A DNA stretch of 64,000 nucleotides. Source: an uncultured Cyclobacteriaceae bacterium. GTDB taxonomy: Bacteria > Bacteroidota > Bacteroidia > Cytophagales > Cyclobacteriaceae. Below, one piece after another: positions 9,627 through 18,733 of this stretch; positions within the stretch are counted from its first letter, which is position 1; every line of letters starts with the position of its first letter. Below the pieces are notes generated by a model. The model made no database searches, had not been told where the DNA came from, and saw only the letters and a list, made by a program, of their open reading frames with translations. A program made the position numbers and the translations under genes. Location of the stretch: positions 1 to 64,000 of the forward strand of contig CAJQKV010000001.1 of assembly GCA_905479015.1 (NCBI GenBank), written 5' to 3'.

Positions 9627-10697
9627 TTAAGAAATTTGCATCAACTTTCCCCACACGTATTTAAATATGAAAAAAAGCAGCATAAAGATCCCACCAATCA
9701 ATCCACTAGTAGCGATTAACTTCAGGGGTCTGGCTTTATCAATAGAAAGAGGCCTGACAGGTTCATCTATAATTTGTATTAGAGGCTTTTTATTTCTGTG
9801 CGTGATTTTGGCCATTTCTAAATTTTTGACAATTTCTTCATACACTGCGGCAGATGCTTCGATATCGATTTGTAGTTTTTGGAAAGGGACTTGATTGGTA
9901 TAATACAGGGGATTGGGATTGGGCTGAAGTTCGGATATTTGTGCTAATTGATCAAGTGAGTAGTCTAGGATAATACGCGTACTATCCGCTTGATTTTGTA
10001 GAATTCTTAGATTTTCGCCTGTTTTCTTTGTACTGGTTCTTTCATAAAAATTATTTACAATTTCCACTAAAACAGTATTAAATTTTTCAGCAAAAAAGGG
10101 ATCATGATCTTCTACTTTCACACTTAAAATCATGAGCTTTCTATTGGGCTTGGCAATGATCAGTTGCTTTTCCTTAAAGTCATCGATGACCTCCATTAGA
10201 AGACTGTCATGTTTGACACCCATATTAGTTGCTGGAATTTCAAAGCTGAAGTCTTGTAATTCCTCATCATTTTGCCATCTCTTGAGTAATTTTTTTCCTT
10301 TGGCATAGCGAGTGATCAAACGCTCGCTATCTGCATTACCTGAGCGTGTTAAAAAAGCTGATTTTAACATTTTATAGGACTTGTAGAGCTCGACTATATG
10401 ATCGGTGTCAAAGAGCTGACTGTCATCAGAGATGCTGTTTAAATTAATACCTACAACGGAAGCCAAGGATCCCAATTGAGACATATCACCCTCTCCCACC
10501 TCAATGATGAAGGTAGTTTCAGCAGTATGGATAGTGTCTCTAAATATTTCATAGGAGATTCTACAACCAGCGATTATCAAAGTGCCCAACACCATCTTTT
10601 TCCAATGAAGTAAGAGATATTTGATCAAGCCTCGTACCTTATTGATGAAGTCACGAAAGGAGATGCGCTCTTCGTCTATGTATCTAGGGTCATTCAA
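9627..10697 (-). CDS. Wzz-like chain-length determinant protein
   Basis: Polysaccharide co-polymerase of the Wzz/GNVR type. There is an N-terminal transmembrane segment (about residues 35-48), a periplasmic, largely helical region with coiled-coil character (residues 200-290), a proline-rich IIDEPVRPLSIDKARP stretch before the second membrane segment, and then a short cytoplasmic tail. At 356 residues it lacks the C-terminal tyrosine kinase domain that many capsule co-polymerases carry, and no separate kinase or phosphatase gene is present in the window. It directly abuts the export protein gene upstream. It should set polymer length together with the Wzy candidate. Confidence 0.85.
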   Translation of the reverse strand: MNDPRYIDEERISFRDFINKVRGLIKYLLLHWKKMVLGTLIIAGCRISYEIFRDTIHTAETTFIIEVGEGDMSQLGSLASVVGINLNSISDDSQLFDTDHIVELYKSYKMLKSAFLTRSGNADSERLITRYAKGKKLLKRWQNDEELQDFSFEIPATNMGVKHDSLLMEVIDDFKEKQLIIAKPNRKLMILSVKVEDHDPFFAEKFNTVLVEIVNNFYERTSTKKTGENLRILQNQADSTRIILDYSLDQLAQISELQPNPNPLYYTNQVPFQKLQIDIEASAAVYEEIVKNLEMAKITHRNKKPLIQIIDEPVRPLSIDKARPLKLIATSGLIGGIFMLLFFIFKYVWGKLMQIS

Positions 10698-13310
10698 TTA
10701 AGGATTGTTTAGTAAGGTTACACCTATCAAGGTCAAAGAGGTAATTAAGGAAGTCGAAATGGCAATAACATCTCCTATATTAACCCCTACTTTAATGGGT
10801 TTTTCAGGCACAATAATTTCAGCTCCGGGAGCCATTTTAGGATAGGATTTTATGCCTAGAAAACTATTGGTTCTTGCAGCATTACCATTGGCATAAACAA
10901 CGTAGGTATGTCTTTTTTTCGCCCTATTATTGAAGCCACCCGCTTCATTGATATAATATTTGAGTCCCTTGGAAGATTCAAATCCTATGGTATTGGGATA
11001 TAAAACTTTACCGATGACCCTGATTGTGCTCAACTTTTTAGGAATATTAATAATATCACCATCCTCCAAAACTAAATCATCAATGGATCCTGGTTTTGAC
11101 AAAATCTTATTCAAATTTAAGGCGATAGATTCAGCTTCTTTTGGATTGATATCCGTACCGGAGTTGTTGTTAGAGATTTCTTTTATTCTATTTTTTTGAG
11201 CAAGGGCCGACAAATTTTCATTCTCAGGATTGTATTTATTTTGATCATAGCCCAATTCCTCATTTATTTTATCGATGACGACTAAATCGGATTCGCTGTA
11301 AAGGCTGGTATCCATATGGTTTAAAAAATTCAGGAGATTAGATTTCTTTTCCTGTTGATCATTACTGTTGCGGTTAAATTCGGATTTTCGAATCAAGGTA
11401 GCCCCTGCAGCATAGGCAAATTCATTGAGGCCATTTGCCTTGCGGATGACATCCGAAATCCTTTCATCAGCAGATTCAATAGGATAAGTTCCGGGTAAAT
11501 GCACTTGTCCTAAAATTTGAATAGATTTCTCTTCAAAATAATTAGGATTTTTTCTGATGGTGATGTGATCAAAGGGTCTTAGGAGAAACTCATTAGCTGA
11601 TATTTCAAGATTTTCATTTATCGTCAATTGTTCTGTTTCGATCTGGGCATAGGCAGATTGTTGAAGCGGCCTTCTTGAAATAAAAGCAGTGCCACCAATC
11701 GCTGCTTTCTTAAATCCTTTGGCTTGAAAAATCAAATCTTCCATTGAGAGATTATCAGAAAAGCGATAAACGCCAGGATTATTTACTTCGCCCGTAATGC
11801 GGACAAATTGTTCCTCTTCAAAATCATAAATAGAATTGATCTGAAGGACGTCTTCTTTTTGCAGTGTTACCTCCCCCATTTCACCACTTAGAATTTTTTC
11901 AAGGTTTAAGGTGAGTGTTTCAACGCTATAATCTGGATGCATTCTCGTTAACAAGGCCCGTCCCGTAAAGGCATCCCCTGTTAAACCATCGGCTAGGTCT
12001 ATCAATTTTTTTAAGTTTAAATCATCCGTCAATGCATAAGGCCCAGGTCTAAAGACTGAACCTTTTATAATTACACGATTTTCAAATCTATTTTGAATTT
12101 CTCCTATGCTGAATACATCACCATCGTGCAGGTTAAATTCGTTGAATTGAGATTTATAGATATCTAATACTTGCTTTGAAGCGTCGTTATTACGGATGAC
12201 ACTGATTCTTTTCTCATAGGCATTGGAAGTAAAACCACTGGCGTAGGTGAGCAAATCCCCAAATGTTTCATTTTCCAGAGTTTCATAGAAGCCGGGACGT
12301 TTGACGGCCCCTTGCAATTCAATTCTATTGGCATAAGGTCCGATAATGATGACATCATTATGCTGGAGATGCACATTGCTATTCGTATTGCCTTTCAATA
12401 AAAAATCATATATATCAACCGTAGCGATCTGCTCACTTTGTCGGTACACCTTGATGTCTCTGAGGGTGCCCATCAAAGTTGGCCCACCGGCAGCATATAA
12501 CGCATTGAATACCGTAGATAGCGCATTGATGGTGTACGTCCCCGGTACGTTTACTTCACCTACAATGTTGATACTGATGTTTCGAATCATACCAATAGAC
12601 ACCTGTAAAAAAGTACTGGGTGCGGCACCAGATAACTCAACATAAACCCCAGCAAGTCGATTTTTTATTTTTGTCTGGGCTTCCTTCAAAGTGAGTCCAT
12701 TCAAATAAATGGGCCCCACATTACTGAGGAATAGTTGGCCATTGGGTTGAATGGATTCGGTATAATTCCATTCGGAGGCGCCAAAAATATCAATGACGAT
12801 TTCATCACCGACTCCGAGCACATAATCTGGCGGGGGCGGAAAATTGAGGTTGGTTTCAAAACTCAATTCTCTGGAATCGTCATTAAAAACGCTATAACCA
12901 AAGTTTTGATTTATAGGCAAATCTTCTAGTTCTATTTCTTTTTTCTCTTCCTCGAAAGCCAACTGTGTCAAATAATCGGTCAACACTTCTTTCTTTTTTT
13001 CTTCTTGAAAATCAGAAAGGCTTGATTTTCGTTTATTGTCTGCGGCACGTATTTTGTTGATTCTCCTTGAGAGTTTGCTGATTTCCATGGCAGACAAACC
13101 TTCTGATCTCGCATATTGGACAATATTTTGATCAGAATAGCCCATGCCTTTGGCACGCTGCATCATCATGCGTATCTGATCATCAGAAAGATTGTCAACT
13201 TTCACAGATTGGGCTTTTCCCATACTTTGCGCGGTGACCGTTTCTAGACTACAGGTCCCGATGAATAAAGCAAAAAAGAGGATTACAGAAATCCTAGAAT
13301 ATTTGTGCAT
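10698..13310 (-). CDS. Large SLBB-domain polysaccharide export protein (Wza-like)
   Basis: Outer-membrane/periplasmic exporter of about 870 residues. A signal peptide (ATG at 13310) is followed by a charged helical region with UBA-like repeats (MGYSDQNIVQYARSEGLSAM), the Poly_export domain (DYVLGVGDEIVIDIFG, about residue 160) and six SLBB-type modules. These are recognisable by IVGEVNVPGTY, LQGAVKRPGFY, IKGSVFRPGPY, ITGEVNNPGVY, ILGQVHLPGTY and VIGKVLYPNTI. E. coli Wza is less than half this length, but Bacteroidota homologues are similarly long. A hydrophobic C-terminal segment (near residues 845-865) may span the outer membrane. The longer frame starting with TTG at 13337 overlaps a promoter-like element, so I prefer the internal ATG. 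Confidence 0.87.
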   Translation of the reverse strand: MHKYSRISVILFFALFIGTCSLETVTAQSMGKAQSVKVDNLSDDQIRMMMQRAKGMGYSDQNIVQYARSEGLSAMEISKLSRRINKIRAADNKRKSSLSDFQEEKKKEVLTDYLTQLAFEEEKKEIELEDLPINQNFGYSVFNDDSRELSFETNLNFPPPPDYVLGVGDEIVIDIFGASEWNYTESIQPNGQLFLSNVGPIYLNGLTLKEAQTKIKNRLAGVYVELSGAAPSTFLQVSIGMIRNISINIVGEVNVPGTYTINALSTVFNALYAAGGPTLMGTLRDIKVYRQSEQIATVDIYDFLLKGNTNSNVHLQHNDVIIIGPYANRIELQGAVKRPGFYETLENETFGDLLTYASGFTSNAYEKRISVIRNNDASKQVLDIYKSQFNEFNLHDGDVFSIGEIQNRFENRVIIKGSVFRPGPYALTDDLNLKKLIDLADGLTGDAFTGRALLTRMHPDYSVETLTLNLEKILSGEMGEVTLQKEDVLQINSIYDFEEEQFVRITGEVNNPGVYRFSDNLSMEDLIFQAKGFKKAAIGGTAFISRRPLQQSAYAQIETEQLTINENLEISANEFLLRPFDHITIRKNPNYFEEKSIQILGQVHLPGTYPIESADERISDVIRKANGLNEFAYAAGATLIRKSEFNRNSNDQQEKKSNLLNFLNHMDTSLYSESDLVVIDKINEELGYDQNKYNPENENLSALAQKNRIKEISNNNSGTDINPKEAESIALNLNKILSKPGSIDDLVLEDGDIINIPKKLSTIRVIGKVLYPNTIGFESSKGLKYYINEAGGFNNRAKKRHTYVVYANGNAARTNSFLGIKSYPKMAPGAEIIVPEKPIKVGVNIGDVIAISTSLITSLTLIGVTLLNNP

Positions 13311-13334
13311 ATGTATGCTTTTATTGACAGTCAG

Positions 13335-13342
13335 CAAATTTA
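13335..13342 (-). promoter_or_regulatory. Possible -7 promoter element for export gene
   Basis: On the minus strand the bases read TAAATTTG, an exact match to the Bacteroidota -7 consensus TAnnTTTG, about 25 bases before the ATG at 13310. The nearest TTTG that could be the -33 element is only 13 bases away instead of about 19, so this may be fortuitous. If real, it would allow the export/assembly half of the operon to be transcribed apart from the sugar and sulfate genes. Confidence 0.33.
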
Positions 13343-13424
13343 ATTAATTAATAATCAAAAAAGCACGCATCTATTTATTTCCATTGGGGAATGTTATAGG
13401 TGAGGGGATGGAAAAATGATTTTC

Positions 13425-14192
13425 CTACGAGAAGTTTTTTTCTTTTCCCTGAACTAAAAAATAGGGATTTAATAAGTTTTCTTTATTATAGTTTACGGGG
13501 ATTTGAGAGTTTTGGATGAGCACCTTGCCCCCTGCTTCTTCAACGATTATTTGAGCAGCAGCGGTATCCCATTCCATCGTAGGAGCAAACCGAGGATATA
13601 AATGGGCTTCGCCTTCTGCAACCATGAGCAGTTTCAATGAACTGCCTTTAGATAGGATTTCGGGTTTGATTAAGTTATCTAAAAATACTTGAGTCTCGGC
13701 GTTGAGGTGAGAGCGAGAGGCCACCACATTAAGTCCGGATTGATGGAGATCAAAGGAGGCACACTGAATCATTTGTCCATTTTTTTGAGCGCCGGATGCT
13801 TTGATGGCAGAATATAGATCAGCAGTGACGGGCGTTTGCACAACTCCGAGTATGGGCTGATGATGGTGTATCAGGGCAATGTTCACGGTGAACTCTCCAT
13901 TCCTTTTGATAAATTCTTTAGTCCCATCTAAGGGATCTATCAGCCAAAAAGTTTCCCAACTTTTTCTTTGTGAAAAAGGAATTTGAGCGCCTTCCTCACT
14001 TAAAATCGGAATACCGGTTTTTTCGAGTACGGCGGCAATGACCTGATGGGCCGCTTGATCTGCGCGGGTCAGTGGGGATTGATCATCTTTGGCTTCTATT
14101 TCAAAATCACCAGAATGATAGACTTTGAGTATTTCCTCACTGGCCATGCTTGCCGCAATTTTGGCCTGTTCGAGTAATGAATTTAGGTTCAT
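13425..14192 (-). CDS. cysQ: 3'(2'),5'-bisphosphate nucleotidase CysQ
   Basis: Hydrolyses 3'-phosphoadenosine 5'-phosphate (PAP) to AMP and phosphate, removing the by-product of PAPS-using enzymes. It belongs to the inositol monophosphatase superfamily: the metal-binding motif DPLDGTKEF is at residues 86-94, an SEEG glutamate at about residues 65-68, and the second motif WDTAAA at residues 208-213. 255 residues is the normal family length. The gene is the last of a DUF2061-cysC-cysD-cysN-cysQ block inside the polysaccharide operon, 14 bases after cysN. Its presence fits PAP release by a sulfotransferase, or by PAPS reduction. Confidence 0.93.
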   Translation of the reverse strand: MNLNSLLEQAKIAASMASEEILKVYHSGDFEIEAKDDQSPLTRADQAAHQVIAAVLEKTGIPILSEEGAQIPFSQRKSWETFWLIDPLDGTKEFIKRNGEFTVNIALIHHHQPILGVVQTPVTADLYSAIKASGAQKNGQMIQCASFDLHQSGLNVVASRSHLNAETQVFLDNLIKPEILSKGSSLKLLMVAEGEAHLYPRFAPTMEWDTAAAQIIVEEAGGKVLIQNSQIPVNYNKENLLNPYFLVQGKEKNFS

Positions 14193-14206
14193 AATAGAGA
14201 ATGGAT

Positions 14207-15466
14207 TTAAATGATCATGCCTGCGGCCACGGTTTCATGGGTGGACTCATCTATTAAAATAATACTACCCGTCGTTCTGTTTTTTCTATAGGCATCCGTT
14301 AACAAAGGCTTGGTAGTACGCAGTTGTACTCGCGCCACGTCGTTCATGCCGATATTGAGGCTTTCAACATTCCGATGCAGGGTATTTACATCTAACTTGT
14401 ATCGAATATTTTTAATAATGGCTTTGGCTTCTGATGTGGTATGCTTAATGATGTATTTTGATTTAGGATGGGGCGCTTTATTATCGAGCCAACACATCAT
14501 GATCTCAATGTCTTGATTGAGGTCGGGTTGATTATTGGACCTCACCAACATATCGCCCCGGCTTACATCTACATCATCGGTGAGCTGTATGACAACCGAC
14601 ATCGGAGCAAAGGCTTCAGATAGCGGACCGTTGAAGGTCTCAATAGATTTGATTTTTGATGTGAACCCTGAAGGGAGCACCGTAATTTCATCTCCCGGTT
14701 TGAAGACACCTCCTGCAATTCTTCCCGCATAGCCTCTGAAGTCGTGATAGGGTGCCATTTTGGGTCGAATGACCGTCTGTACAGGAAATCGACAATCAAT
14801 GTGATTGTAATCACTACCGATATGTAAATTTTCTAAGGTGTAGAGAAGGGTAGATCCTTCATACCAAGACATTTTTTCACTGCGATTGACTACGTTGTCT
14901 CCATTTAGGGCACTTATGGGGATAAAGCGGATGTCTGTGATATCTAACTTGGAAGAAAAACTTTCAAAATCTTTTTTAATTTTTTGAAAAACGGTTTCTT
15001 GGTAGTCAACCAAATCCATTTTATTTATACAAACGATCAGATGTGGGATTTGAAGTAAAGAAGCGATGATGGCATGTCTACAAGTTTGCTCCACCACGCC
15101 ATGGCGAGCATCTATAAGGACCAAAGCGCAATTGGCAGTGGATGCGCCAGTGATCATATTCCTAGTGTATTGAATGTGACCGGGCGTATCTGCAATGATG
15201 AATTTTCTTTTGGGTGTGGCGAAATAACGATAGGCCACATCAATGGTGATGCCCTGTTCTCGTTCGTCTTTGAGTCCATCGGTAAGCAGAGATAAATCTG
15301 CCTGCGCCAATCCTTTGCGGTTGCTGGATCTCTTGACTTGATCCAGCTGATCTTCAAAAATTGATTTGGTATCAAAAAGAAGTCTACCGATCAAGGTGCT
15401 TTTACCATCATCTACACTACCGGCTGTGGTGAACCGCAATAATTCCATATCTAAATAGGCATTCAT
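14207..15466 (-). CDS. cysN: Sulfate adenylyltransferase subunit 1 (CysN)
   Basis: GTPase subunit of ATP sulfurylase, which makes adenosine 5'-phosphosulfate from sulfate and ATP with CysD. GTP-binding motifs are plain: GSVDDGKS at residues 16-23, DTPGH at 93-97 and NKMD at 148-151, followed by EF-Tu-like beta-barrel domains II and III. 419 residues is the stand-alone form, with no fused APS kinase, in line with a separate cysC gene nearby. An internal ATG six codons in (MELLRF) is an alternative start. It lies 12 bases after cysD. Confidence 0.95.
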   Translation of the reverse strand: MNAYLDMELLRFTTAGSVDDGKSTLIGRLLFDTKSIFEDQLDQVKRSSNRKGLAQADLSLLTDGLKDEREQGITIDVAYRYFATPKRKFIIADTPGHIQYTRNMITGASTANCALVLIDARHGVVEQTCRHAIIASLLQIPHLIVCINKMDLVDYQETVFQKIKKDFESFSSKLDITDIRFIPISALNGDNVVNRSEKMSWYEGSTLLYTLENLHIGSDYNHIDCRFPVQTVIRPKMAPYHDFRGYAGRIAGGVFKPGDEITVLPSGFTSKIKSIETFNGPLSEAFAPMSVVIQLTDDVDVSRGDMLVRSNNQPDLNQDIEIMMCWLDNKAPHPKSKYIIKHTTSEAKAIIKNIRYKLDVNTLHRNVESLNIGMNDVARVQLRTTKPLLTDAYRKNRTTGSIILIDESTHETVAAGMII

Positions 15467-15478
15467 ATTGGTGGGTTT

Positions 15479-16384
15479 TTAAAAATAACCTTGTTTTTTT
15501 CGATCTTCCATAGATGTTTCAGATCGCTTATCGTCTGCTCGATTACCTCGCTCAGTCTGACGCGCTACGGCTACTTCATCTACGATTTTCTCTAATGTGT
15601 CGGCATCTGATTCATCCCCGCCTGTGATAGTGATGTCGCCCAAAGTACGAAAACGAATTTTTTTGTGTACCGGGGTTTCTGTTTCGTTCAAATGGATGTG
15701 CTCTGACACGGGCAGCCAGGTGTCATTGCGACGGATGACTTCGCGTTGGTGCGCAAAATAAAGGGACGGAATCTGAATATTTTTGGCTAAAATGTATTGC
15801 CAAACATCCATTTCTGTCCAATTGCTCAAGGGAAACACTCGAAAATGCTCTCCTTGATGATGTTTGCCATTGAACATATTCCATAATTCTGGACGTTGAT
15901 TTTTAGGATCCCATTGTCCAAATTCATCTCGATGTGAAAAAAACCTTTCTTTAGCCCGGGCTTTCTCTTCGTCCCGTCGCGCGCCACCCACACAAGCATC
16001 AAACTGATGTAAATCGATGGTGTCGAGAAGGGTATTGGTTTGCAGGGCATTTCTGGAAGCATTTTTACCTCGTTCCTCCGTAGATCTTCCAGAATTAATA
16101 GAATCTTGAACCAATCCTACGATGAGTCGGACGTCTAAATCAGCTACTATTTGATCTCTGAATATCATGGTTTCAGGAAAATTATGTCCCGTATCAATGT
16201 GAACCAGAGGAAAGGGAATTTTAGCTGGATAAAAGGCTTTTTTAGCAAGATGTGTTACTACGATGGAATCTTTACCTCCTGAGAAAAGGATGCAGGGATT
16301 TTCAAATTGTGCAAAAACTTCTCGAAGAATAAAAATAGATTCACTTTCTAATTCATCTAAATGTGTAAGGTTATAATTACTCAT
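15479..16384 (-). CDS. cysD: Sulfate adenylyltransferase subunit 2 (CysD)
   Basis: Catalytic ATP-pyrophosphatase-type subunit of ATP sulfurylase. The PP-loop SGGKDS is at residues 35-40, the VHIDTGHNFPE segment is near residue 82, and the C-terminus ends in the conserved RKKQGYF-type tail after an arginine-rich stretch. 301 residues matches CysD. Its ATG overlaps the stop of cysC by four bases, so the two are translationally coupled, and cysN follows. With CysN and CysC it should deliver PAPS for the polysaccharide genes in the same operon. Confidence 0.95.
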   Translation of the reverse strand: MSNYNLTHLDELESESIFILREVFAQFENPCILFSGGKDSIVVTHLAKKAFYPAKIPFPLVHIDTGHNFPETMIFRDQIVADLDVRLIVGLVQDSINSGRSTEERGKNASRNALQTNTLLDTIDLHQFDACVGGARRDEEKARAKERFFSHRDEFGQWDPKNQRPELWNMFNGKHHQGEHFRVFPLSNWTEMDVWQYILAKNIQIPSLYFAHQREVIRRNDTWLPVSEHIHLNETETPVHKKIRFRTLGDITITGGDESDADTLEKIVDEVAVARQTERGNRADDKRSETSMEDRKKQGYF

Positions 16385-16977
16385 TCAAGCTTTAGTTTGG
16401 GTTCAATAAAATCAAGTAATTTTTTTAAGGATAACTCTGGAGGGTCCGTTTCAGTATTGACGGTCAAGTCGGGTTGCTTTGGATTCTCAAAGGGGGCATC
16501 GATTCCCGTAAAATTAGGAATTAATCCTTTACGGGCTTTGGCATAGAGGCCTTTAACGTCCCTTTTTTCACATACGTGCAAGGGGCAATCGATAAAAATC
16601 TCTATAAAATTTTCGGAACCGATCAGTCTTTGCGCTTGCGCACGATCAGCTGCAAGTGGAGAAATAAAAGCGGACAATACAATGATACCGGCCTCGTTGA
16701 ACAACCGAGCCACTTCTGCAATTCGACGAATATTCTCTGTCCGATCCTTACTGGAAAATCCTAAGTCATTATTAAGGCCTAAACGGACATTGTCGCCATC
16801 TAATAGGTAAGTTTTATAACCTTTTTGATGCAAAATAGCCTCTATATTTCCAGCGAGGGTAGATTTACCCGAGCCTGAAAGTCCAACCAACCAAATCACC
16901 TTAGCTTGGTGGCCATTATTTTTCAATCGATCGGACTTGCCGATCGGATGGGTATGCCGGATGAGGTTTTCATTCAT
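16381..16977 (-). CDS. cysC: Adenylylsulfate kinase (CysC)
   Basis: Phosphorylates adenosine 5'-phosphosulfate to PAPS. The P-loop GLSGSGKS is at residues 32-39 counted from the ATG at 16977, with DGDNVRLGLNNDLGFS following (substrate site) and an FIDCPLHVCEKRDVKGLY segment typical of the family. I chose the ATG at 16977 because it overlaps the stop of the DUF2061 gene as ATGA; the frame extends ten codons further upstream. About 198 residues, normal length. The stop overlaps the cysD start in the same way. Confidence 0.94.
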   Translation of the reverse strand: MNENLIRHTHPIGKSDRLKNNGHQAKVIWLVGLSGSGKSTLAGNIEAILHQKGYKTYLLDGDNVRLGLNNDLGFSSKDRTENIRRIAEVARLFNEAGIIVLSAFISPLAADRAQAQRLIGSENFIEIFIDCPLHVCEKRDVKGLYAKARKGLIPNFTGIDAPFENPKQPDLTVNTETDPPELSLKKLLDFIEPKLKLE

Positions 16978-17192
16978 TTTTTTCGACCAAATTTGACACT
17001 GAACCAAACGCGTTCATGAAAATAATAAAGCACCATTTTGAGGATAGTTTCAGCTATGGCCACACCGGTAGCTTTTTTAATAGCCTGAGCATCGTCTCCA
17101 AAAAAGGCCAAGGCCAATAAGAAAGTCGTGGTAGAGGCAATGATGCGCCAGGTGATTGCCTTTGAAATATGTCTTAGTTTATTTTGATCCAT
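16974..17192 (-). CDS. DUF2061 small membrane protein
   Basis: 72-residue DUF2061 protein with two hydrophobic segments (about residues 14-30 and 40-56) separated by a short acidic loop, and a C-terminal HERVWFSVKFGRKK tail. Its biochemical function is not known. The gene is the first of the sulfate-activation block and overlaps cysC by four bases (ATGA). The same DUF is often found next to or fused to sulfate-assimilation genes, which supports a role linked to sulfate, perhaps in the membrane, but that is an inference from context. Confidence 0.85.
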   Translation of the reverse strand: MDQNKLRHISKAITWRIIASTTTFLLALAFFGDDAQAIKKATGVAIAETILKMVLYYFHERVWFSVKFGRKK

Positions 17193-17252
17193 GAGTTAAT
17201 TCTTACCGCAAGATTAGGTAAAAGATCATTGATTTCTACCCTGCTCCTCTTA

Positions 17253-18197
17253 TTATTTACCTGGGGTCAGCTTTGGTTTAAAGGAGTCTACCGTTATTTT
17301 GAGGCCTTCTGATCTTGTAAATTGGGGGCTCCAGTCCAGCAGTTCTTTGGCTAAGGAAATGTCAGGTTTTCGTTGTTTGGGATCGTCTTCTGGCAAGGCC
17401 TGATAGCTGATGGTGGATGAACTTTGGGTGAGTTGCAAAATTTCTTGAGCAAATTCATTGATGGTAACTTCCTGAGGGTTTCCAATATTTACAGGATAGG
17501 CATAGTCGCTGAGAAGTAACCGAAAAATACCCTCTATCAAATCATCAACATAGGTGAAGGATCTTGTTTGGCTGCCATCTCCAAAAGCAGTGAGCGGCTT
17601 GCCCTGAAGTGCTTGCCCAATAAAGGCAGGAAGTACCCGACCGTCATTTAATCTCATACGAGGGCCGAAGGTATTAAAAATACGTACAATTCTCGTTTCC
17701 AATTGATGGTAGGTATGGTAAGCCATGGTCAATGCTTCTTGGAATCGCTTGGCTTCATCATAAACACCTCTTGGACCAATGGGATTTACATTGCCCCAAT
17801 AATCTTCCTTTTGGGGGTGTACCAAGGGGTCTCCATAAACTTCCGAGGTAGAGGCAATCAATATTCTTGATTTTTTTTCTTTGGCCAAACCGAGGCAGTT
17901 TAAGGTACCTAAGGATCCTACCTTCATCGTTTGAATGGGCATTTTCAGATAATCGATGGGGCTCGCAGGAGAGGCAAAATGTAAAATGTAATCCAAAGGT
18001 CCGGGTACATGAATGAACTTGGTGACGTCGTGCTCATGAAATTCGAAATTTGATTTTTTAAATAGATGTTCGATGTTTTCTATGGATCCCGTACTTAAAT
18101 TATCCATGGCGATGACCTGGTAATTTTCTTTGATGAATCGATCACATAAATGAGAGCCTAAAAATCCAGCGCCCCCAGTGATTAATATTTTTTTCAT
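17253..18197 (-). CDS. UDP-glucuronate decarboxylase (UDP-xylose synthase)
   Basis: Extended short-chain dehydrogenase that converts UDP-glucuronate to UDP-xylose. The NAD-binding GGAGFLG is at residues 8-14, the catalytic set STSE at 116-119 with Tyr146 and Lys150 (YDEAK), and the [16 protein letters not shown] segment near residue 76 is diagnostic for the UXS family rather than for 4,6-dehydratases. [10 protein letters not shown] and the FTYVDDL segment follow as expected. 314 residues matches the bacterial cytosolic form. Its start overlaps the end of rfbC by four bases. A UDP-glucose dehydrogenase, needed to make the substrate, is not in the window. Confidence 0.9.
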   Translation of the reverse strand: MKKILITGGAGFLGSHLCDRFIKENYQVIAMDNLSTGSIENIEHLFKKSNFEFHEHDVTKFIHVPGPLDYILHFASPASPIDYLKMPIQTMKVGSLGTLNCLGLAKEKKSRILIASTSEVYGDPLVHPQKEDYWGNVNPIGPRGVYDEAKRFQEALTMAYHTYHQLETRIVRIFNTFGPRMRLNDGRVLPAFIGQALQGKPLTAFGDGSQTRSFTYVDDLIEGIFRLLLSDYAYPVNIGNPQEVTINEFAQEILQLTQSSSTISYQALPEDDPKQRKPDISLAKELLDWSPQFTRSEGLKITVDSFKPKLTPGK

Positions 18198-18733
18198 AAT
18201 TCGTGTTCAATTTCATTAAAACTTTGACTAGCCAAATCTTTAGGAGAGAACAAGGCGCCTGTAAAATCTTCCGTGATATTAAGTTTTGGATCATAGATAC
18301 TCAAACTACGTTCTGAGGCCGCGTGATAGGGCCGATCTACCGCATATTGAAAACAGGTATGGTCTTCCAAGGTAAAATAGCCATGAGCAAAGCCTTTGGG
18401 GACCCACAAGGCTTTATCTGGGCTATCTAATTTTATTTTGTAATATTTTAGATAAGTGTCAGATGTTTTTCTTAAATCAACGACGAGGTCAATGACCGCT
18501 CCGCTGAGTGCCAAAACAATTTTCGTTTGCGAAAAGGGATTCAGCTGAAAATGAAGACCCCTGAATACATTTTTTTTTGACTGCGCAATATTGATTTGCT
18601 CCACAGAAAAATCGAGTCCAAATTTTTTAAATCGGGTACGATTGAAGGCTTCCATGAAATAGCCACGATCATCACCATGCAAATCATGATGAATCACAAA
18701 GCAATCTTTAAGCGGCGTAGGTTTAATTTCCAT
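18194..18733 (-). CDS. rfbC: dTDP-4-dehydrorhamnose 3,5-epimerase (RfbC)
   Basis: Cupin-fold epimerase acting on dTDP-4-keto-6-deoxyglucose at C3 and C5. The catalytic histidine is His61 in FRGLHFQ; the conserved RGYFMEAF (residues 23-30), VVDLR and [10 protein letters not shown] segments are present. 179 residues is the standard length. It overlaps rfbA by 11 bases and the UDP-xylose synthase gene by four. Together with RfbA and RfbB it supplies a 6-deoxyhexose precursor. The final reductase RfbD is not encoded here. Confidence 0.94.
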   Translation of the reverse strand: MEIKPTPLKDCFVIHHDLHGDDRGYFMEAFNRTRFKKFGLDFSVEQINIAQSKKNVFRGLHFQLNPFSQTKIVLALSGAVIDLVVDLRKTSDTYLKYYKIKLDSPDKALWVPKGFAHGYFTLEDHTCFQYAVDRPYHAASERSLSIYDPKLNITEDFTGALFSPKDLASQSFNEIEHEL

